Below are positions 55,894 to 64,000 of a DNA stretch of 64,000 bases, in pieces; within the stretch, counting starts at the first letter, position 1; every line of letters begins with the position of its first letter. Where the stretch lies: contig NZ_LMQI01000001.1 of the NCBI RefSeq assembly GCF_001424125.1, positions 795,692-859,691 on the forward strand, written 5' to 3'. Made by a program: the position numbers and the translations under genes. The notes below the pieces were generated by a model. That model was not told where the DNA came from. It saw only the letters and a program-made list of their open reading frames with translations, and made no database searches. The stretch is from Cellulomonas sp. Leaf395 (lineage in GTDB: Bacteria > Actinomycetota > Actinomycetes > Actinomycetales > Cellulomonadaceae).

Positions 55894-56480
55894 GAGCGTC
55901 CTGTCACGTCGTCGTCCTCGTCCCCGTCATCGTCGTCGTCGTCTTCCTCGAACGCGACCGCGGCCCCGCGGGACGCGCCCCACTCGCCGACCTCGAACCC
56001 GGCGTCGACCAGCCGCTGCGCCAGGTCCGCGCCGCCTTGCTCGACCACGTCCAGCACGGACTCCAGCGACAGGTCCGACGTTCCCGCCGGCGGTCCGACG
56101 ACGAACCCGAGGTGGAACGTGTCGATCTCGGCGTCGCTGCGCGGGGCGTCCGCGTCGCCGTGCTGGTCGTCGCCCCACGACATCCCGGTGAGGTCGGCGT
56201 GCAGTCCCAGGCGCTCGTGCAGCAGGTCGTACAGCTGCGCGTTGAGGCCGCCGATCTCCGACTCGAGCACCAGGATCCGGGGATCCTCGTCGGCCTCCCT
56301 GGACCCGAACTCCGCGCGGACGCCCACTGCCGCGTCGACGTACCCGTGCAACGCGTCGGCCAGGGCCGCGACCGCCGCGTGCAGGTCCGTCGCGTCGACC
56401 CCGACCAGCGGCTCGGGGCCGTGGGCCGGGTCGTCGTGGCCGCCATGCTCATCGCGCTCGTCGTGCTCGTGCTCGCTCAC
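55890..56480 (-). CDS. Unknown protein embedded in the acyl-CoA carboxylase operon
   Basis: A 196-residue protein that I do not recognise. The N-terminus is rich in His, Glu and Asp ([20 protein letters not shown]) and could bind metal. The middle looks helical ([35 protein letters not shown]). The C-terminus is a run of Asp/Glu. It overlaps the beta-subunit stop and the epsilon-subunit start, each by 4 bp, so it is locked into the operon. No membrane segment. Its role is open; a carboxylase accessory is the simplest inference. Confidence 0.7.
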   Translation of the reverse strand: MSEHEHDERDEHGGHDDPAHGPEPLVGVDATDLHAAVAALADALHGYVDAAVGVRAEFGSREADEDPRILVLESEIGGLNAQLYDLLHERLGLHADLTGMSWGDDQHGDADAPRSDAEIDTFHLGFVVGPPAGTSDLSLESVLDVVEQGGADLAQRLVDAGFEVGEWGASRGAAVAFEEDDDDDDGDEDDDVTGRS

Positions 56481-58078
56481 AGGGGGATGTTCCCGTGCTT
56501 CTTGGGCGGCAGGCTGGCGCGCTTGGTGCGCAGCAGCCGCAGGGCCTTGGTGATCTCCGCGCGGGTCTGCGCCGGTGCGATGACCGCGTCCACGTACCCG
56601 CGGTCGGCCGCGTCCCACGGGTTCACGATCGCCTCCTCGTACTCGGCCGTCAGCCGCCGGCGTTCCGCCTCCGCGTCGCCGCCCGCCGCCGCGACGGACT
56701 TCAGGGCGCCGCGCTGCAGGATGTTCACCGCGCCGCCGGCACCCATCACGGCGATCTGCGCGGTGGGCCAGGCCAGGTTGACGTCGGCGCCGAGCTGCTT
56801 GGAGCCCATGACGATGTACGCGCCACCGTACGCCTTGCGGGTGATGACGGTGACGAGCGGGACGGTGGCCTCGGCGTACGCGTAGATGAGCTTGGCGCCG
56901 CGCCGGATGATGCCGTTCCACTCCTGGTCCGTGCCCGGCAGGAAGCCCGGGACGTCGACGAACGTGAGCACCGGGATGTTGAACGCGTCGCAGGTCCGCA
57001 CGAACCGCGCGGCCTTCTCGGCGGCGTTGATGTCAAGCGTGCCCGCCATCGCCAGGGGCTGGTTGGCGACGATCCCGACGGGGTGCCCCTCGACGTGCCC
57101 GAAGCCGATCAGCACGTTCTTGGCGTACAACGGCTGGACCTCGAGCAGGACCCCGTCGTCGAGCACGTGCTCCAGGACCGTGCGCATGTCGTACGGCTGG
57201 TTGTCTGAGTCGGGCAGGAGCGAGTTGAGCTCCTCGTCGGCCTCGCTGACCTCCAGGTCGGTGTGGTGGTCGAACGTCACCGGGTCCGTGAGGTTGTTCT
57301 GCGGCAGGTAGGTGAGCAGCGAGCGCACGTAGTCGAGCGCGTCGTCCTCGTCCGAGGCCATGTAGTGCGCGACGCCGGAGCGGGTGTTGTGCGTCGTCGC
57401 GCCGCCCAGCTCCTCGAAGCCGACGTCCTCACCGGTGACCGCACGGATGACGTCGGGACCCGTGATGAACATGTTGGAGGTGCCGTCGGCCATGACGATG
57501 AAGTCCGTCAGCGCGGGGGAGTACACGGCACCGCCGGCCGACGGGCCCAGGATGAGGCTGATCTGCGGTATCACCCCGGACGCGGCGACGTTGCGACGGA
57601 AGATCTCCGCGAACTGCGTCAGCCCCGCCACACCCTCCTGGATCCGCGCGCCACCGCCGTCGCTGATCCCGATCAGCGGGACGCCCGTGCGCAGCGCCAG
57701 GTCCATCACCTTCGTGATCTTCTGGCCGTGCACCTCGCCCAGGCTCCCGCCGAAGACCGTGAAGTCCTGCGAGTAGACGCAGACCGGGCGACCGTCGACC
57801 GTGCCGTGCCCGACGACGACGCCGTCACCCGGGATCCGCTTCTTGTCGAGGCCGAAGTTGGTGGAGCGGTGCCGGACGAACGCGTCGAGCTCGGTGAACG
57901 AGCCCGGGTCCAGGAGCTGCTCGATGCGCTCGCGGGCGGACCGCTTGCCGCGCGCGTGCTGCTTGTCGACGGCTCCCTGCTCGGCGGCCTCGGCCGCCGC
58001 GTAGCGGTCGGCGAGGTCGGCCAGCTTGGCGGCCGTGGTGCGGGGGGCCGTCTCGACGGGCTGCTGGGTGTCAGTCAC
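56477..58078 (-). CDS. Acyl-CoA carboxylase beta subunit (carboxyltransferase)
   Basis: The carboxyltransferase subunit (AccD5/PccB type) of acetyl/propionyl-CoA carboxylase, 533 residues. It has N- and C-lobes of the crotonase fold. The acyl-CoA site lies around [19 protein letters not shown] and the biotin site around [23 protein letters not shown]. The GTG at 58078 is set by TAGCCT 7 nt upstream. The longer open frame is the shadow of birA. It leads the operon with the unknown protein and epsilon. AccA-type, epsilon and birA genes nearby complete the enzyme. Confidence 0.95.
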   Translation of the reverse strand: MTDTQQPVETAPRTTAAKLADLADRYAAAEAAEQGAVDKQHARGKRSARERIEQLLDPGSFTELDAFVRHRSTNFGLDKKRIPGDGVVVGHGTVDGRPVCVYSQDFTVFGGSLGEVHGQKITKVMDLALRTGVPLIGISDGGGARIQEGVAGLTQFAEIFRRNVAASGVIPQISLILGPSAGGAVYSPALTDFIVMADGTSNMFITGPDVIRAVTGEDVGFEELGGATTHNTRSGVAHYMASDEDDALDYVRSLLTYLPQNNLTDPVTFDHHTDLEVSEADEELNSLLPDSDNQPYDMRTVLEHVLDDGVLLEVQPLYAKNVLIGFGHVEGHPVGIVANQPLAMAGTLDINAAEKAARFVRTCDAFNIPVLTFVDVPGFLPGTDQEWNGIIRRGAKLIYAYAEATVPLVTVITRKAYGGAYIVMGSKQLGADVNLAWPTAQIAVMGAGGAVNILQRGALKSVAAAGGDAEAERRRLTAEYEEAIVNPWDAADRGYVDAVIAPAQTRAEITKALRLLRTKRASLPPKKHGNIPL

Positions 58079-58085
58079 TCGACCG

Positions 58086-58091
58086 AGGCTA
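58086..58091 (-). promoter_or_regulatory. -10 element TAGCCT of the carboxylase beta operon
   Basis: TAGCCT on the minus strand ends 7 nt before the GTG at 58078. Confidence 0.6.
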
Positions 58092-58174
58092 GTTGTCGGA
58101 GCCCTCCATGCACGTGCAGGCGGGTCACGGTGTTGCCCGCGTCGGGGTGTCGGGTTCCCACAAGGACCGCCATC

Positions 58175-59047
58175 ATGGGCGCTGTGCCCTCCATGCCTAC
58201 GGTGCTGCGCGTCGCCGAGCTCCGCGACCTCCTGCTCGCTCCCGCCGGACCGCTGACCCGCGTCGAGGTCGTCGACGCGACCGCCTCCACCAACAGCGAC
58301 CTCGCCGATGCCCTGCGCGCCGACCCGAGCTCCTGGCCGGACGCGAGCGTGCTCGTCGCGGAGCACCAGACGGGTGGGCGTGGACGAGCCGGGCGGACGT
58401 GGGAGACGCCGGCGGGGACCGCGTTGACCTGCAGCTTCGTCGTGCGCCCGCCGGTCCCGGCCGCGTCGTTCGGCTGGATCGGGCTGCTCACCGGCCTTGC
58501 CGCTGTGAACGCCCTGCGGGCCACGGCGGGCGTCCCCGCGACCCTGAAGTGGCCCAACGACCTGCTCGTGCCCGCGGACACCGAGGTCGAGGGCTGGGGG
58601 GCGGCGCGCAAGGTGGGGGGGATCCTCGCCGAGGTCGTCGCGCTGCCCGCCGGGCAACCGCCTGCCGTCGTCATCGGCATCGGGATCAACGTGCTGCAGG
58701 GCGCCGACGAGCTCCCGGTGCCGAGCGCGACGTCGCTCGCCCTCGCCGGCGCGCAGCACGTCGACCGCGAGGGGATGCTCGTGGCGCTGGTCGCCGCGCA
58801 GCTCGAGGTGGCGGAGCGCTGGCGCGAGTCCGGTGGTGACGCCGTCGGTTCCGGGCTGGCCGACGAGGTCGCCGCGGTGTGCAGCACCCTGGGCGCGCGC
58901 GTGCGCGTGGAGCTGCCGGGGGACGCGTCGGTGAGCGGTGTGGCGGCGCGGCTCGACGACGACGGCGCCCTCGTGGTCGTCGCCGACGACGGGGTGTCCC
59001 ACCGCGTGCTCGCGGGTGACGTACGCCACGTCCGCCCGGCCAGGTGA
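58175..59047 (+). CDS. birA: Biotin-[acetyl-CoA carboxylase] ligase
   Basis: Attaches biotin to the carrier domain encoded at 49.6 kb. 290 residues from the ATG at 58175 (284 from the ATG at 58193). There is no N-terminal helix-turn-helix, so it is a class I ligase without repressor function. It has the biotinyl-AMP loop [15 protein letters not shown], the conserved LKWPNDLLV and the [10 protein letters not shown] strand. A C-terminal SH3-like domain follows. It diverges from the carboxylase operon. Confidence 0.93.
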   Translation: MGAVPSMPTVLRVAELRDLLLAPAGPLTRVEVVDATASTNSDLADALRADPSSWPDASVLVAEHQTGGRGRAGRTWETPAGTALTCSFVVRPPVPAASFGWIGLLTGLAAVNALRATAGVPATLKWPNDLLVPADTEVEGWGAARKVGGILAEVVALPAGQPPAVVIGIGINVLQGADELPVPSATSLALAGAQHVDREGMLVALVAAQLEVAERWRESGGDAVGSGLADEVAAVCSTLGARVRVELPGDASVSGVAARLDDDGALVVVADDGVSHRVLAGDVRHVRPAR

Positions 59048-59049
59048 AC

Positions 59050-59055
59050 TACCCT
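59050..59055 (+). promoter_or_regulatory. -10 element TACCCT of the adenylate cyclase gene
   Basis: TACCCT lies just after the birA stop codon and ends 6 nt before an in-frame GTG at 59062, which argues for that codon as a leaderless start. Confidence 0.55.
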
Positions 59056-59061
59056 CTTCCC

Positions 59062-60138
59062 GTGCCGGACGACCGATCGCAGGACCTCCACTTCCTCGAG
59101 TCGACGGTGGGGGAGCTCGACGCCGAGCTGCTCGGCGGCCCCCGCACCCTCAGCGCACGCGACCTGGCCGAGCGTGCCGGTATCGACATCGACATCGTCC
59201 GCGGCTTCTGGACCACCATGGGCCTGCCGCACGCCGACCCGGACGAGCCGGTGTACACCGAGCGAGACGCCGAGGCCATCGACCGCGCCGCCGCCCTGGT
59301 CCGCGAGCACGGGCTGGACCTGCGGACCGTCATCACGGTCACGCGCGCCCTGGGCCACACCTCCGACCGGCTCGCCCTGTGGCAGGTCGAGGCACTGGTG
59401 GAGGACATGGCCGGCCGGTACGAGCTCGACGACACCTCGGCCCGGCTGCTCGTCCTCGACCGGCTCGCGTCGCTGGCGCCCGTGCTCGAGGCGCAGCTGG
59501 TGCACTCCTACCGGCGCCAGCTCGCCGCCATCGCCGGCCGTTACGCCGGGGAGTTCGGCCAGCTCCGCGGCCCCGGACCGGACCGCTCCGCCCTGCCCCT
59601 GGCCCGCGCGGTCGGGTTCGCCGACATGGTCTCCTTCACGCGTCGCACCGCGGGGCTCGGCTCCACCGACCTCTCGCAGTTCGTCCAGCGGTTCGAGGCC
59701 GCCGCCCGCGACATCGTGTCCGCCAACGGGGGGCGCGTCGTGAAGACGATCGGCGACGCGATCCTGTTCGTCGCCGACAGCGCCGCCACCGGCGCGCTGA
59801 TCGCCCTCGACCTCGCGGACACGCTGGGCAAAGAGCTCGACGTCGACCGTGAGACCACCACCGGCGGACTGTTCGAGGGCGCTCGCGGGGTGACTCCCGT
59901 GCGGGTCGGGCTCGTGTGGGGGCGGGTACTGTCGCGGTTCGGTGACGTGTTCGGGCCCGACGTGAACCTGGCCGCGCGGCTCACCGACATCGCCGATCCC
60001 AGCACCGTGCTCGTCGACGGGGCGACCGCGACGGTCCTGTCGGCCGACGCGCGGTTCGTGCTCGAGCCTCGTCCGGCGCGCCGGCTGGCCGGGATCGGCT
60101 CCGTGGCGCCCGTGCGGTTGCGCGCCGCGGGGGCGTAG
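59062..60138 (+). CDS. Class III adenylate cyclase
   Basis: Makes cAMP from ATP, 358 residues from the GTG at 59062. A GTG at 59044, overlapping the birA stop, would add 6 residues, but the TACCCT box between them favours 59062. An actinobacterial regulatory domain (to about 165) precedes the catalytic domain. The metal-binding Asp residues lie in [10 protein letters not shown] (about 187) and [11 protein letters not shown]. The transition-state Asn/Arg are in [11 protein letters not shown]. The ATP-selecting Lys precedes TIGD. A cyclase gene beside birA and the carboxylase genes is also seen in Streptomyces, from memory. Confidence 0.9.
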   Translation: MPDDRSQDLHFLESTVGELDAELLGGPRTLSARDLAERAGIDIDIVRGFWTTMGLPHADPDEPVYTERDAEAIDRAAALVREHGLDLRTVITVTRALGHTSDRLALWQVEALVEDMAGRYELDDTSARLLVLDRLASLAPVLEAQLVHSYRRQLAAIAGRYAGEFGQLRGPGPDRSALPLARAVGFADMVSFTRRTAGLGSTDLSQFVQRFEAAARDIVSANGGRVVKTIGDAILFVADSAATGALIALDLADTLGKELDVDRETTTGGLFEGARGVTPVRVGLVWGRVLSRFGDVFGPDVNLAARLTDIADPSTVLVDGATATVLSADARFVLEPRPARRLAGIGSVAPVRLRAAGA

Positions 60139-60145
60139 GCGCGGT

Positions 60146-60886
60146 CTATGCGGGTGCGACCTCGGGGTCGACCCCGTCCACCAGGGCCGGGCCGTTGTTG
60201 GCGACGGTGTTGACGGCCGTGGACACCGGGGTCGCGACGATGTCGGGCGGCGGGGTCTCCAGCAGCTCGCGGGCGCCGTCCGCGCCGACCGCGGGGTCCA
60301 GCCAGGCAGCCCAGGCCTCCCGGCGCAGCATCAGGGGCTGGCGGTCGTGGATGTGGGCGAGCTCGTCGGCGGCCGGACGGGTGATGACCGTGGCGCTGAC
60401 GACCCAGCGCGCGGGGTCGTCGTCGGCCTTCGTCGGGTCCTTCCAGAACTCGTACAGCCCCGCGAGTGCGACCACCTCGCCGTCCGCGGGGTGCAGGTAG
60501 AACGGCTGCTTCTTCGTGCTCGGGGACCCGGGCTCCGGCTTCTTCCACTCGTAGTAGCCGTCCGCGGGCAGCAGCGCACGGCGCACGGCGAACGGGCGGG
60601 CGAACGCCGACTTCTCCTCGAGGGACTCGACCCGGGCGTTGATCATCCGGTTGCCCACCGAGATGTCCTTCGCCCACGACGGCACCAGTCCCCAGCGGGC
60701 CACGCGGAGCTGACGGGTGATCTCCCCGGTCTCCTTGTCCGCGCGTTCCACGACCATGCGGACGCCGTCCGTGGGGGCGACGTTCCAGGACGGGCCGAGG
60801 AGGCGGACGTCGTCGGCGACCGTGGCGATGGCGAACTCGTCGGCCAGCGCCTGGTCCTCGCGGAAGGAGGCATATCGACCACACAT
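60146..60886 (-). CDS. SOS response-associated peptidase (SRAP, YedK/HMCES family)
   Basis: A sensor of abasic sites in single-stranded DNA that forms a covalent link through Cys2. The 246-residue protein starts at the ATG at 60886, giving MCGRYASF with Cys2 exposed after Met removal. An upstream start at 60916 would bury the catalytic Cys and is rejected. The other active-site residues are present: INARVESL (Asn), GYYEWKK (Glu) and HDRQPLML (His). No LexA box is evident upstream. It is convergent with the cyclase gene (7-bp gap). Confidence 0.93.
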   Translation of the reverse strand: MCGRYASFREDQALADEFAIATVADDVRLLGPSWNVAPTDGVRMVVERADKETGEITRQLRVARWGLVPSWAKDISVGNRMINARVESLEEKSAFARPFAVRRALLPADGYYEWKKPEPGSPSTKKQPFYLHPADGEVVALAGLYEFWKDPTKADDDPARWVVSATVITRPAADELAHIHDRQPLMLRREAWAAWLDPAVGADGARELLETPPPDIVATPVSTAVNTVANNGPALVDGVDPEVAPA

Positions 60887-60949
60887 GGGGTCCACCTTGT
60901 CAGGGACCGGTGACATGGGCGGGCGGGGCAGATCACACCACTCTCGGAT

Positions 60950-60961
60950 CGAATCGATTCG
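60950..60961. promoter_or_regulatory. 12-bp palindrome CGAATCGATTCG between SRAP and MFS genes
   Basis: A perfect palindrome in the 98-bp divergent region, 24 bp before the exporter start. It suits a TetR- or MarR-type operator, but no such regulator gene is adjacent. Confidence 0.4.
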
Positions 60962-60984
60962 TTAATTGTGGGAGACTGCTGTCA

Positions 60985-62289
60985 ATGAGCTCGCGCACCA
61001 TCCTCCCCTCCGCCCCGACCGGCCCCGCGCCGGCCGCGAGCGTCGCACCCCCCGGCACGTCGGCAGGGACGGACGCCGCACCCGCCCCCCAGTTCCGGCC
61101 CAACGCCAAGTACGTGCTGATGCTGGGGCTGATGTGCGCCCTGCCGGCCGTCTCGACCGACATGTACCTGCCGTCGCTGCCGGACGTGGCGCGCGACCTG
61201 AACACGTCGGCCACCGCGGCGCAGCTGACCATGACCGCGATGCTCATCGGCGGGGCCGTCGGCCAGCTGGTCATCGGGCCGCTCTCGGACCGGTTCGGGC
61301 GACGCAAGCCCGTCCTGATCGGCGTGGTGCTGCACATCGTCACGTCGCTGCTGTGCGCGATCGCACCGGCCATCGTGCCGCTCATCGCGCTGCGCAGCGT
61401 GCAGGGCTTCTTCAACGCCTCGGCCACCGTCGTGGCGATGGCGATCATCCGCGACCGGTTCGTCGGCGCCGACGCCTCGCGGCTGATGTCCCGCCTCATG
61501 CTCGTGATCGGAGTCGCGCCGCTGTTCGCCCCGTCGCTCGGCGGGGTGATCGCCGGGCAGTGGGGCTGGCGGTCGGTGTTCTTCGCGCTCGCCGTCTTCG
61601 GGGTCGTGCTGTGGGTCGTCGTCTGGCGCCGCCTCCCGGAGACGCTGCCGCCGGACCGGCGACGTGCCGGTGGTCTGCGCACCGCCGTCTCCGGCTACCG
61701 CTCGCTGCTCAGGGATCGCCACTTCGTCGCGCTGGCCGTCCTGCCGGGCCTCGGCATGGCCGTGCTGATGAGCTACGTCGTCGCGTCGCCGTTCGTGCTC
61801 CGCGAGGGCTACGGGCTGTCGTCGGGCGCGTTCTCACTGCTCTTCGCCGTCAACGGCCTCGGACTGGTGCTTGGCGCGCAGATCAATGCGTCCCTCGTCC
61901 GTCGGGTCGCACCGATCCGGATCGTGCGCGTGGTCCTGCCGATCTCGCTCGGGCTCACCGGGGTGCTGCTCGCGCTGGCCCTCACCGGCTGGGGCGGCCT
62001 CGTGGCGCTGCTCGTGGTGCTGTGGCTGATCCTGATGCTGGTCAACTTCGTCCCGCCGAACGCCTCGGCCCTGGCGCTGACCCGGCACGGCGAGATCGCC
62101 GGGACGGCCGCCGCGGTCATCGGGTCGATGCAGGCGGGCGTCGCCGGGCTTGTCAGCCCGCTGTCGGGGCTCCTCGGCGGCGACGCCGTCGCGATGGCGG
62201 CAGTGATGGTCGGTGCGTCCGTGGCGGCCCTGCTCGTGCTCGCGCTGGCCACGCCGGCGTACCGCCGCGACGGCGCCTGGGCGGTCTGA
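60985..62289 (+). CDS. Bcr/CflA-type MFS drug efflux transporter
   Basis: A proton-coupled exporter of the major facilitator superfamily, Bcr/CflA group, 434 residues with 12 predicted helices after a 45-residue polar lead. The group signature STDMYLPSLPDVARDL is in helix 1 and the MFS loop GPLSDRFGRRKPVLIG follows helix 2. The ATG at 60985 is used. The export substrate is unknown; bicyclomycin or chloramphenicol-type resistance cannot be read from sequence. Confidence 0.9.
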   Translation: MSSRTILPSAPTGPAPAASVAPPGTSAGTDAAPAPQFRPNAKYVLMLGLMCALPAVSTDMYLPSLPDVARDLNTSATAAQLTMTAMLIGGAVGQLVIGPLSDRFGRRKPVLIGVVLHIVTSLLCAIAPAIVPLIALRSVQGFFNASATVVAMAIIRDRFVGADASRLMSRLMLVIGVAPLFAPSLGGVIAGQWGWRSVFFALAVFGVVLWVVVWRRLPETLPPDRRRAGGLRTAVSGYRSLLRDRHFVALAVLPGLGMAVLMSYVVASPFVLREGYGLSSGAFSLLFAVNGLGLVLGAQINASLVRRVAPIRIVRVVLPISLGLTGVLLALALTGWGGLVALLVVLWLILMLVNFVPPNASALALTRHGEIAGTAAAVIGSMQAGVAGLVSPLSGLLGGDAVAMAAVMVGASVAALLVLALATPAYRRDGAWAV

Positions 62290-62290
62290 C

Positions 62291-62314
62291 CGGCGGGGTC
62301 TCGGCGACCCGCCG
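62291..62314. terminator. Hairpin between the convergent MFS and aminotransferase genes
   Basis: CGGCGGGGTC pairs with GACCCGCCG (one bulge) around a short loop, filling almost the whole 28-bp gap; it probably works in both directions. Confidence 0.55.
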
Positions 62315-62317
62315 TGG

Positions 62318-63568
62318 TCAGCCCCGGTGCAGCCGGTGCAGACCAGCCACGGCCTGCGTCAGCACCTCGTCGCGCTTGACGAACGTGAACCGCACCCACG
62401 ACCGCAGCGCGCGGTCGACGTCGGAGCCCGCGTGCGTGAACGCGGTGACGGGCACACCCACGACGCCGGCCAGCCCGGGCAGGTCCCGGCACAGCGCGAC
62501 ACCGTCCGTATACCCCAGCGGCGCGGCATCGGCGAGCACGAAGTAGGTGCCCTGCGGTCGGACGACCGTGAAGCCCGCATCCTCGAGGCCCGCGCAGAGC
62601 AGGTCACGACGCCGGGACAGCGAGTGCGCCAGCTCGACCACCCAGGCGGCGACGTCGGGGTCCCGCAGCGCGAACGCGACCGCCGGCTGGAACGGTGCCC
62701 CGTTGACGTACGTGAGGAACTGCTTGACGGTGCGGACCGCGCTGACCAGCGGCTCCGGTCCGGTGACCCACCCGATCTTCCAGCCGGTGAACGAGAACGT
62801 CTTGCCGGCCGAGGAGATGGTGAGCGTCCGCTCGGCCATGCCGGGGAGGGTCGCGATGGGGACATGCACCGACGAACGAGCCCCCGACCCGTCGAGCACC
62901 AGGTGCTCGTACACCTCGTCCGTGACGACCAGGGCGTCGTGCTCGACGGCGAGCCGGGCGATCGCGGCGAGCTCGTCGCGGGTCAGCACCGTGCCGGTGG
63001 GGTTGTGCGGGGTGTTCACCAGCACCAGCCGGGTCCGGGGGGTGAACGCGGCGGACAGCGCGTGGAGATCGAGGCGGAAGCCGTGGGCGGTAGCGACGAG
63101 CGGAGTGGTAGCGACCAGCGGCGCGGTCGTGTGGGTGGCACCCGCCAGGGCGACGACGGCGGCGTAGGAGTCGTAGAAGGGCTCGAGCGTGAGCACCTCG
63201 TCGCCCGGTCCGGCGAGCGCCAGGACGGTGGCCGCGAGGGCCTCCGTCGCTCCGGCGGTGACCAGCACCTCCCGGTCGGGGTCCCACGTCAGGCCGTACC
63301 GCGACCACTGGTGCTCGGCGACGGCCTCGCGCAGCGCAAGGATTCCCGGGCCGGGCGGGTACTGGTTGGCACCCGCCGCGATCGCGTCCGCGGCGGCCTG
63401 AGCGACCGAGGCGGGGCCGTCGACGTCGGGGAAGCCCTGCCCCAGGTTCACCGCCCCCGTGCGGGCGGCGAGCGCCGACATCTCGGCGAACACCGTGGCC
63501 CGGGGGACGCCGTCGTCGCCCATCAGCCCGGTGGCACGGGCGACGTCCTGCCAGCGCGGTGGGGTCAT
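62318..63568 (-). CDS. PLP-dependent class I/II aminotransferase
   Basis: A fold type I aminotransferase of 416 residues. The PLP lysine lies in SSAGKTFSFTGWKIGWVTG, about residue 250. The substrate/PLP blocks NLGQGFPDVDGP and VNTPHNPTGTVLTRDEL also match the kynurenine/methionine aminotransferase (YbdL, KAT) group. The specificity is not certain. TAATCT ends 6 nt before the ATG at 63568, so it is transcribed alone. Confidence 0.9.
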   Translation of the reverse strand: MTPPRWQDVARATGLMGDDGVPRATVFAEMSALAARTGAVNLGQGFPDVDGPASVAQAAADAIAAGANQYPPGPGILALREAVAEHQWSRYGLTWDPDREVLVTAGATEALAATVLALAGPGDEVLTLEPFYDSYAAVVALAGATHTTAPLVATTPLVATAHGFRLDLHALSAAFTPRTRLVLVNTPHNPTGTVLTRDELAAIARLAVEHDALVVTDEVYEHLVLDGSGARSSVHVPIATLPGMAERTLTISSAGKTFSFTGWKIGWVTGPEPLVSAVRTVKQFLTYVNGAPFQPAVAFALRDPDVAAWVVELAHSLSRRRDLLCAGLEDAGFTVVRPQGTYFVLADAAPLGYTDGVALCRDLPGLAGVVGVPVTAFTHAGSDVDRALRSWVRFTFVKRDEVLTQAVAGLHRLHRG

Positions 63569-63574
63569 GCGACG

Positions 63575-63580
63575 AGATTA
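63575..63580 (-). promoter_or_regulatory. -10 element TAATCT of the aminotransferase gene
   Basis: TAATCT on the minus strand ends 6 nt before the ATG at 63568. Confidence 0.6.
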
Positions 63581-63642
63581 GGGGGTGACATCCGGGGGCG
63601 GCGGGATGACCCGTCGGCGACGGGTCGGGAGCGCAGGTGCGC

Positions 63643-63771
63643 TCAGACCACCAGTCCGGCCGCGGCGGTCAAGCCCGCGACCACGACGAGTGCGAGGGAC
63701 GCCCAGGCTCCGACGATCCACCACTCCACGTGGTGTCGCCGCAGAACCCGCTGCGCCTGTCGTTCGTCCAT
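63643..63771 (-). CDS. 42-residue single-helix membrane micro-protein
   Basis: A short open frame, ATG to TGA, encoding a basic N-terminus (MDERQAQRVLRRHHVEWW) followed by one hydrophobic helix (SLALVVVAGLTAAAGLVV). The polar-then-hydrophobic layout and GC-rich wobble positions suggest a real small membrane protein; nothing similar is known to me. It lies between the aminotransferase and the partial gene at the right edge, on the same strand, after a hairpin. Confidence 0.55.
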   Translation of the reverse strand: MDERQAQRVLRRHHVEWWIVGAWASLALVVVAGLTAAAGLVV

Positions 63772-63849
63772 GTCTTGAAGATCGGCACAGGGTCGCTCAG
63801 GTACAACATCCCGCGCCGACGAGCGCGGAATTCACCCGATCAGCGCGCA

Positions 63850-63887
63850 ACGGATCGCCGTCGAGGCCCTGAGGGGCGACGATCCGT
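63850..63887 (-). terminator. Hairpin after the gene at the right edge
   Basis: ACGGATCG (63850-63857) pairs with CGATCCGT (63880-63887), with further inner pairing; it starts 12 nt beyond the stop of the partial minus-strand gene. Confidence 0.5.
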
Positions 63888-63898
63888 GCCGTCCGGAA

Positions 63899-64000
63899 TC
63901 AGCTGCCGGCCGCTGCGCTCTCGAGCTTGTCGCCGAGCGTCGTGAGCTGCTGGGCGAGCTCGTCGAGGGAGTCGGCGGCCTCGCCCGCGGCGTTCGCCTT
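63899..64000 (-). CDS. C-terminal end of an unknown gene (5' part outside window)
   Basis: The last 33 codons of a minus-strand gene whose stop TGA is at 63899-63901. The residues (AADSLDELAQQLTTLGDKLE) form an amphipathic, probably coiled-coil helix. Nothing more can be said about its product from this fragment. Confidence 0.6.
   Translation of the reverse strand, partial: KANAAGEAADSLDELAQQLTTLGDKLESAAAGS

Noticed and set aside
60950-60961. CGAATCGATTCG upstream of the SRAP gene as a LexA (SOS) box.
   Set aside because: The actinobacterial SOS box needs GAAC-N4-GTTC; here GAA and TTC are four bases apart, so the spacing is wrong.

Overview
The window is a high-GC actinobacterial chromosome segment. 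It has GTG starts, many ATGA/GTGA overlaps between genes, and -10 hexamers placed directly before start codons. A secreted protein ending in a family 2 cellulose-binding module points to Cellulomonas or a close relative; that genus call is an inference. No rRNA, tRNA, CRISPR array, insertion sequence or prophage was found. No gene-free stretch exceeds 300 bp; the longest is 232 bp.

Layout. 1-6.6 kb: the end of an HtrA-type protease, tatB, trpS, a 2'-5' RNA ligase-like protein, two tandem YihY/BrkB membrane proteins and, on the other strand, a phosphotransferase. 6.7-10.3 kb: sdhCDAB on the minus strand, whose 3' end is echoed in a triple repeat. 10.4-12.8 kb: a mannose-1-phosphate guanylyltransferase and an M20 amidohydrolase. 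13-21.6 kb: a nucleoside operon made of a BMP-family lipoprotein, a double-ABC ATPase, two permeases, cdd and deoA, followed by an acidic micro-protein and add. 21.8-31.4 kb: a secreted protein of unknown role, a deoxyribose catabolic operon (SorC regulator, deoC, full-length ALDH, half-length ALDH), the CBM2 protein and a phosphohexomutase. 31.5-37.9 kb: nitrate assimilation genes narB-nirB-nirD behind a GlnR-like operator, then purine nucleoside phosphorylase. 37.9-49 kb: a LpdA-type flavoprotein, an LD-carboxypeptidase, a MazEF-like pair, a GH31 glycosidase, a membrane EEP protein and the iron uptake operon efeUOB with an IdeR-like box. 49-64 kb: Nudix, biotin carboxylase/BCCP, a small membrane protein, Maf, VKOR, a DUF885 protein, then the acyl-CoA carboxylase beta subunit, an unknown protein and epsilon, birA, adenylate cyclase, SRAP (YedK), an MFS exporter, an aminotransferase, a 42-residue membrane micro-protein and the tail of one more gene.

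How the genes fit together. The transporter, cdd, deoA, add, pnp, the phosphohexomutase, deoC and the two ALDHs form a complete route. It runs from imported nucleosides to bases, pentose phosphates, glyceraldehyde-3-phosphate and acetaldehyde, and then to oxidised C2. The carboxylase subunits, the epsilon subunit and BirA together make and biotinylate an acyl-CoA carboxylase. EfeB carries a Tat signal and tatB lies in the same window. From memory, the backbone order (trpS, yihY, sdh, cdd, deoA, add, pnp/pmm, lpdA, biotin carboxylase, maf, epsilon, beta, birA) is largely that of Mycobacterium tuberculosis H37Rv around Rv3336c-Rv3279c. The remaining genes look like lineage-specific insertions into that frame.
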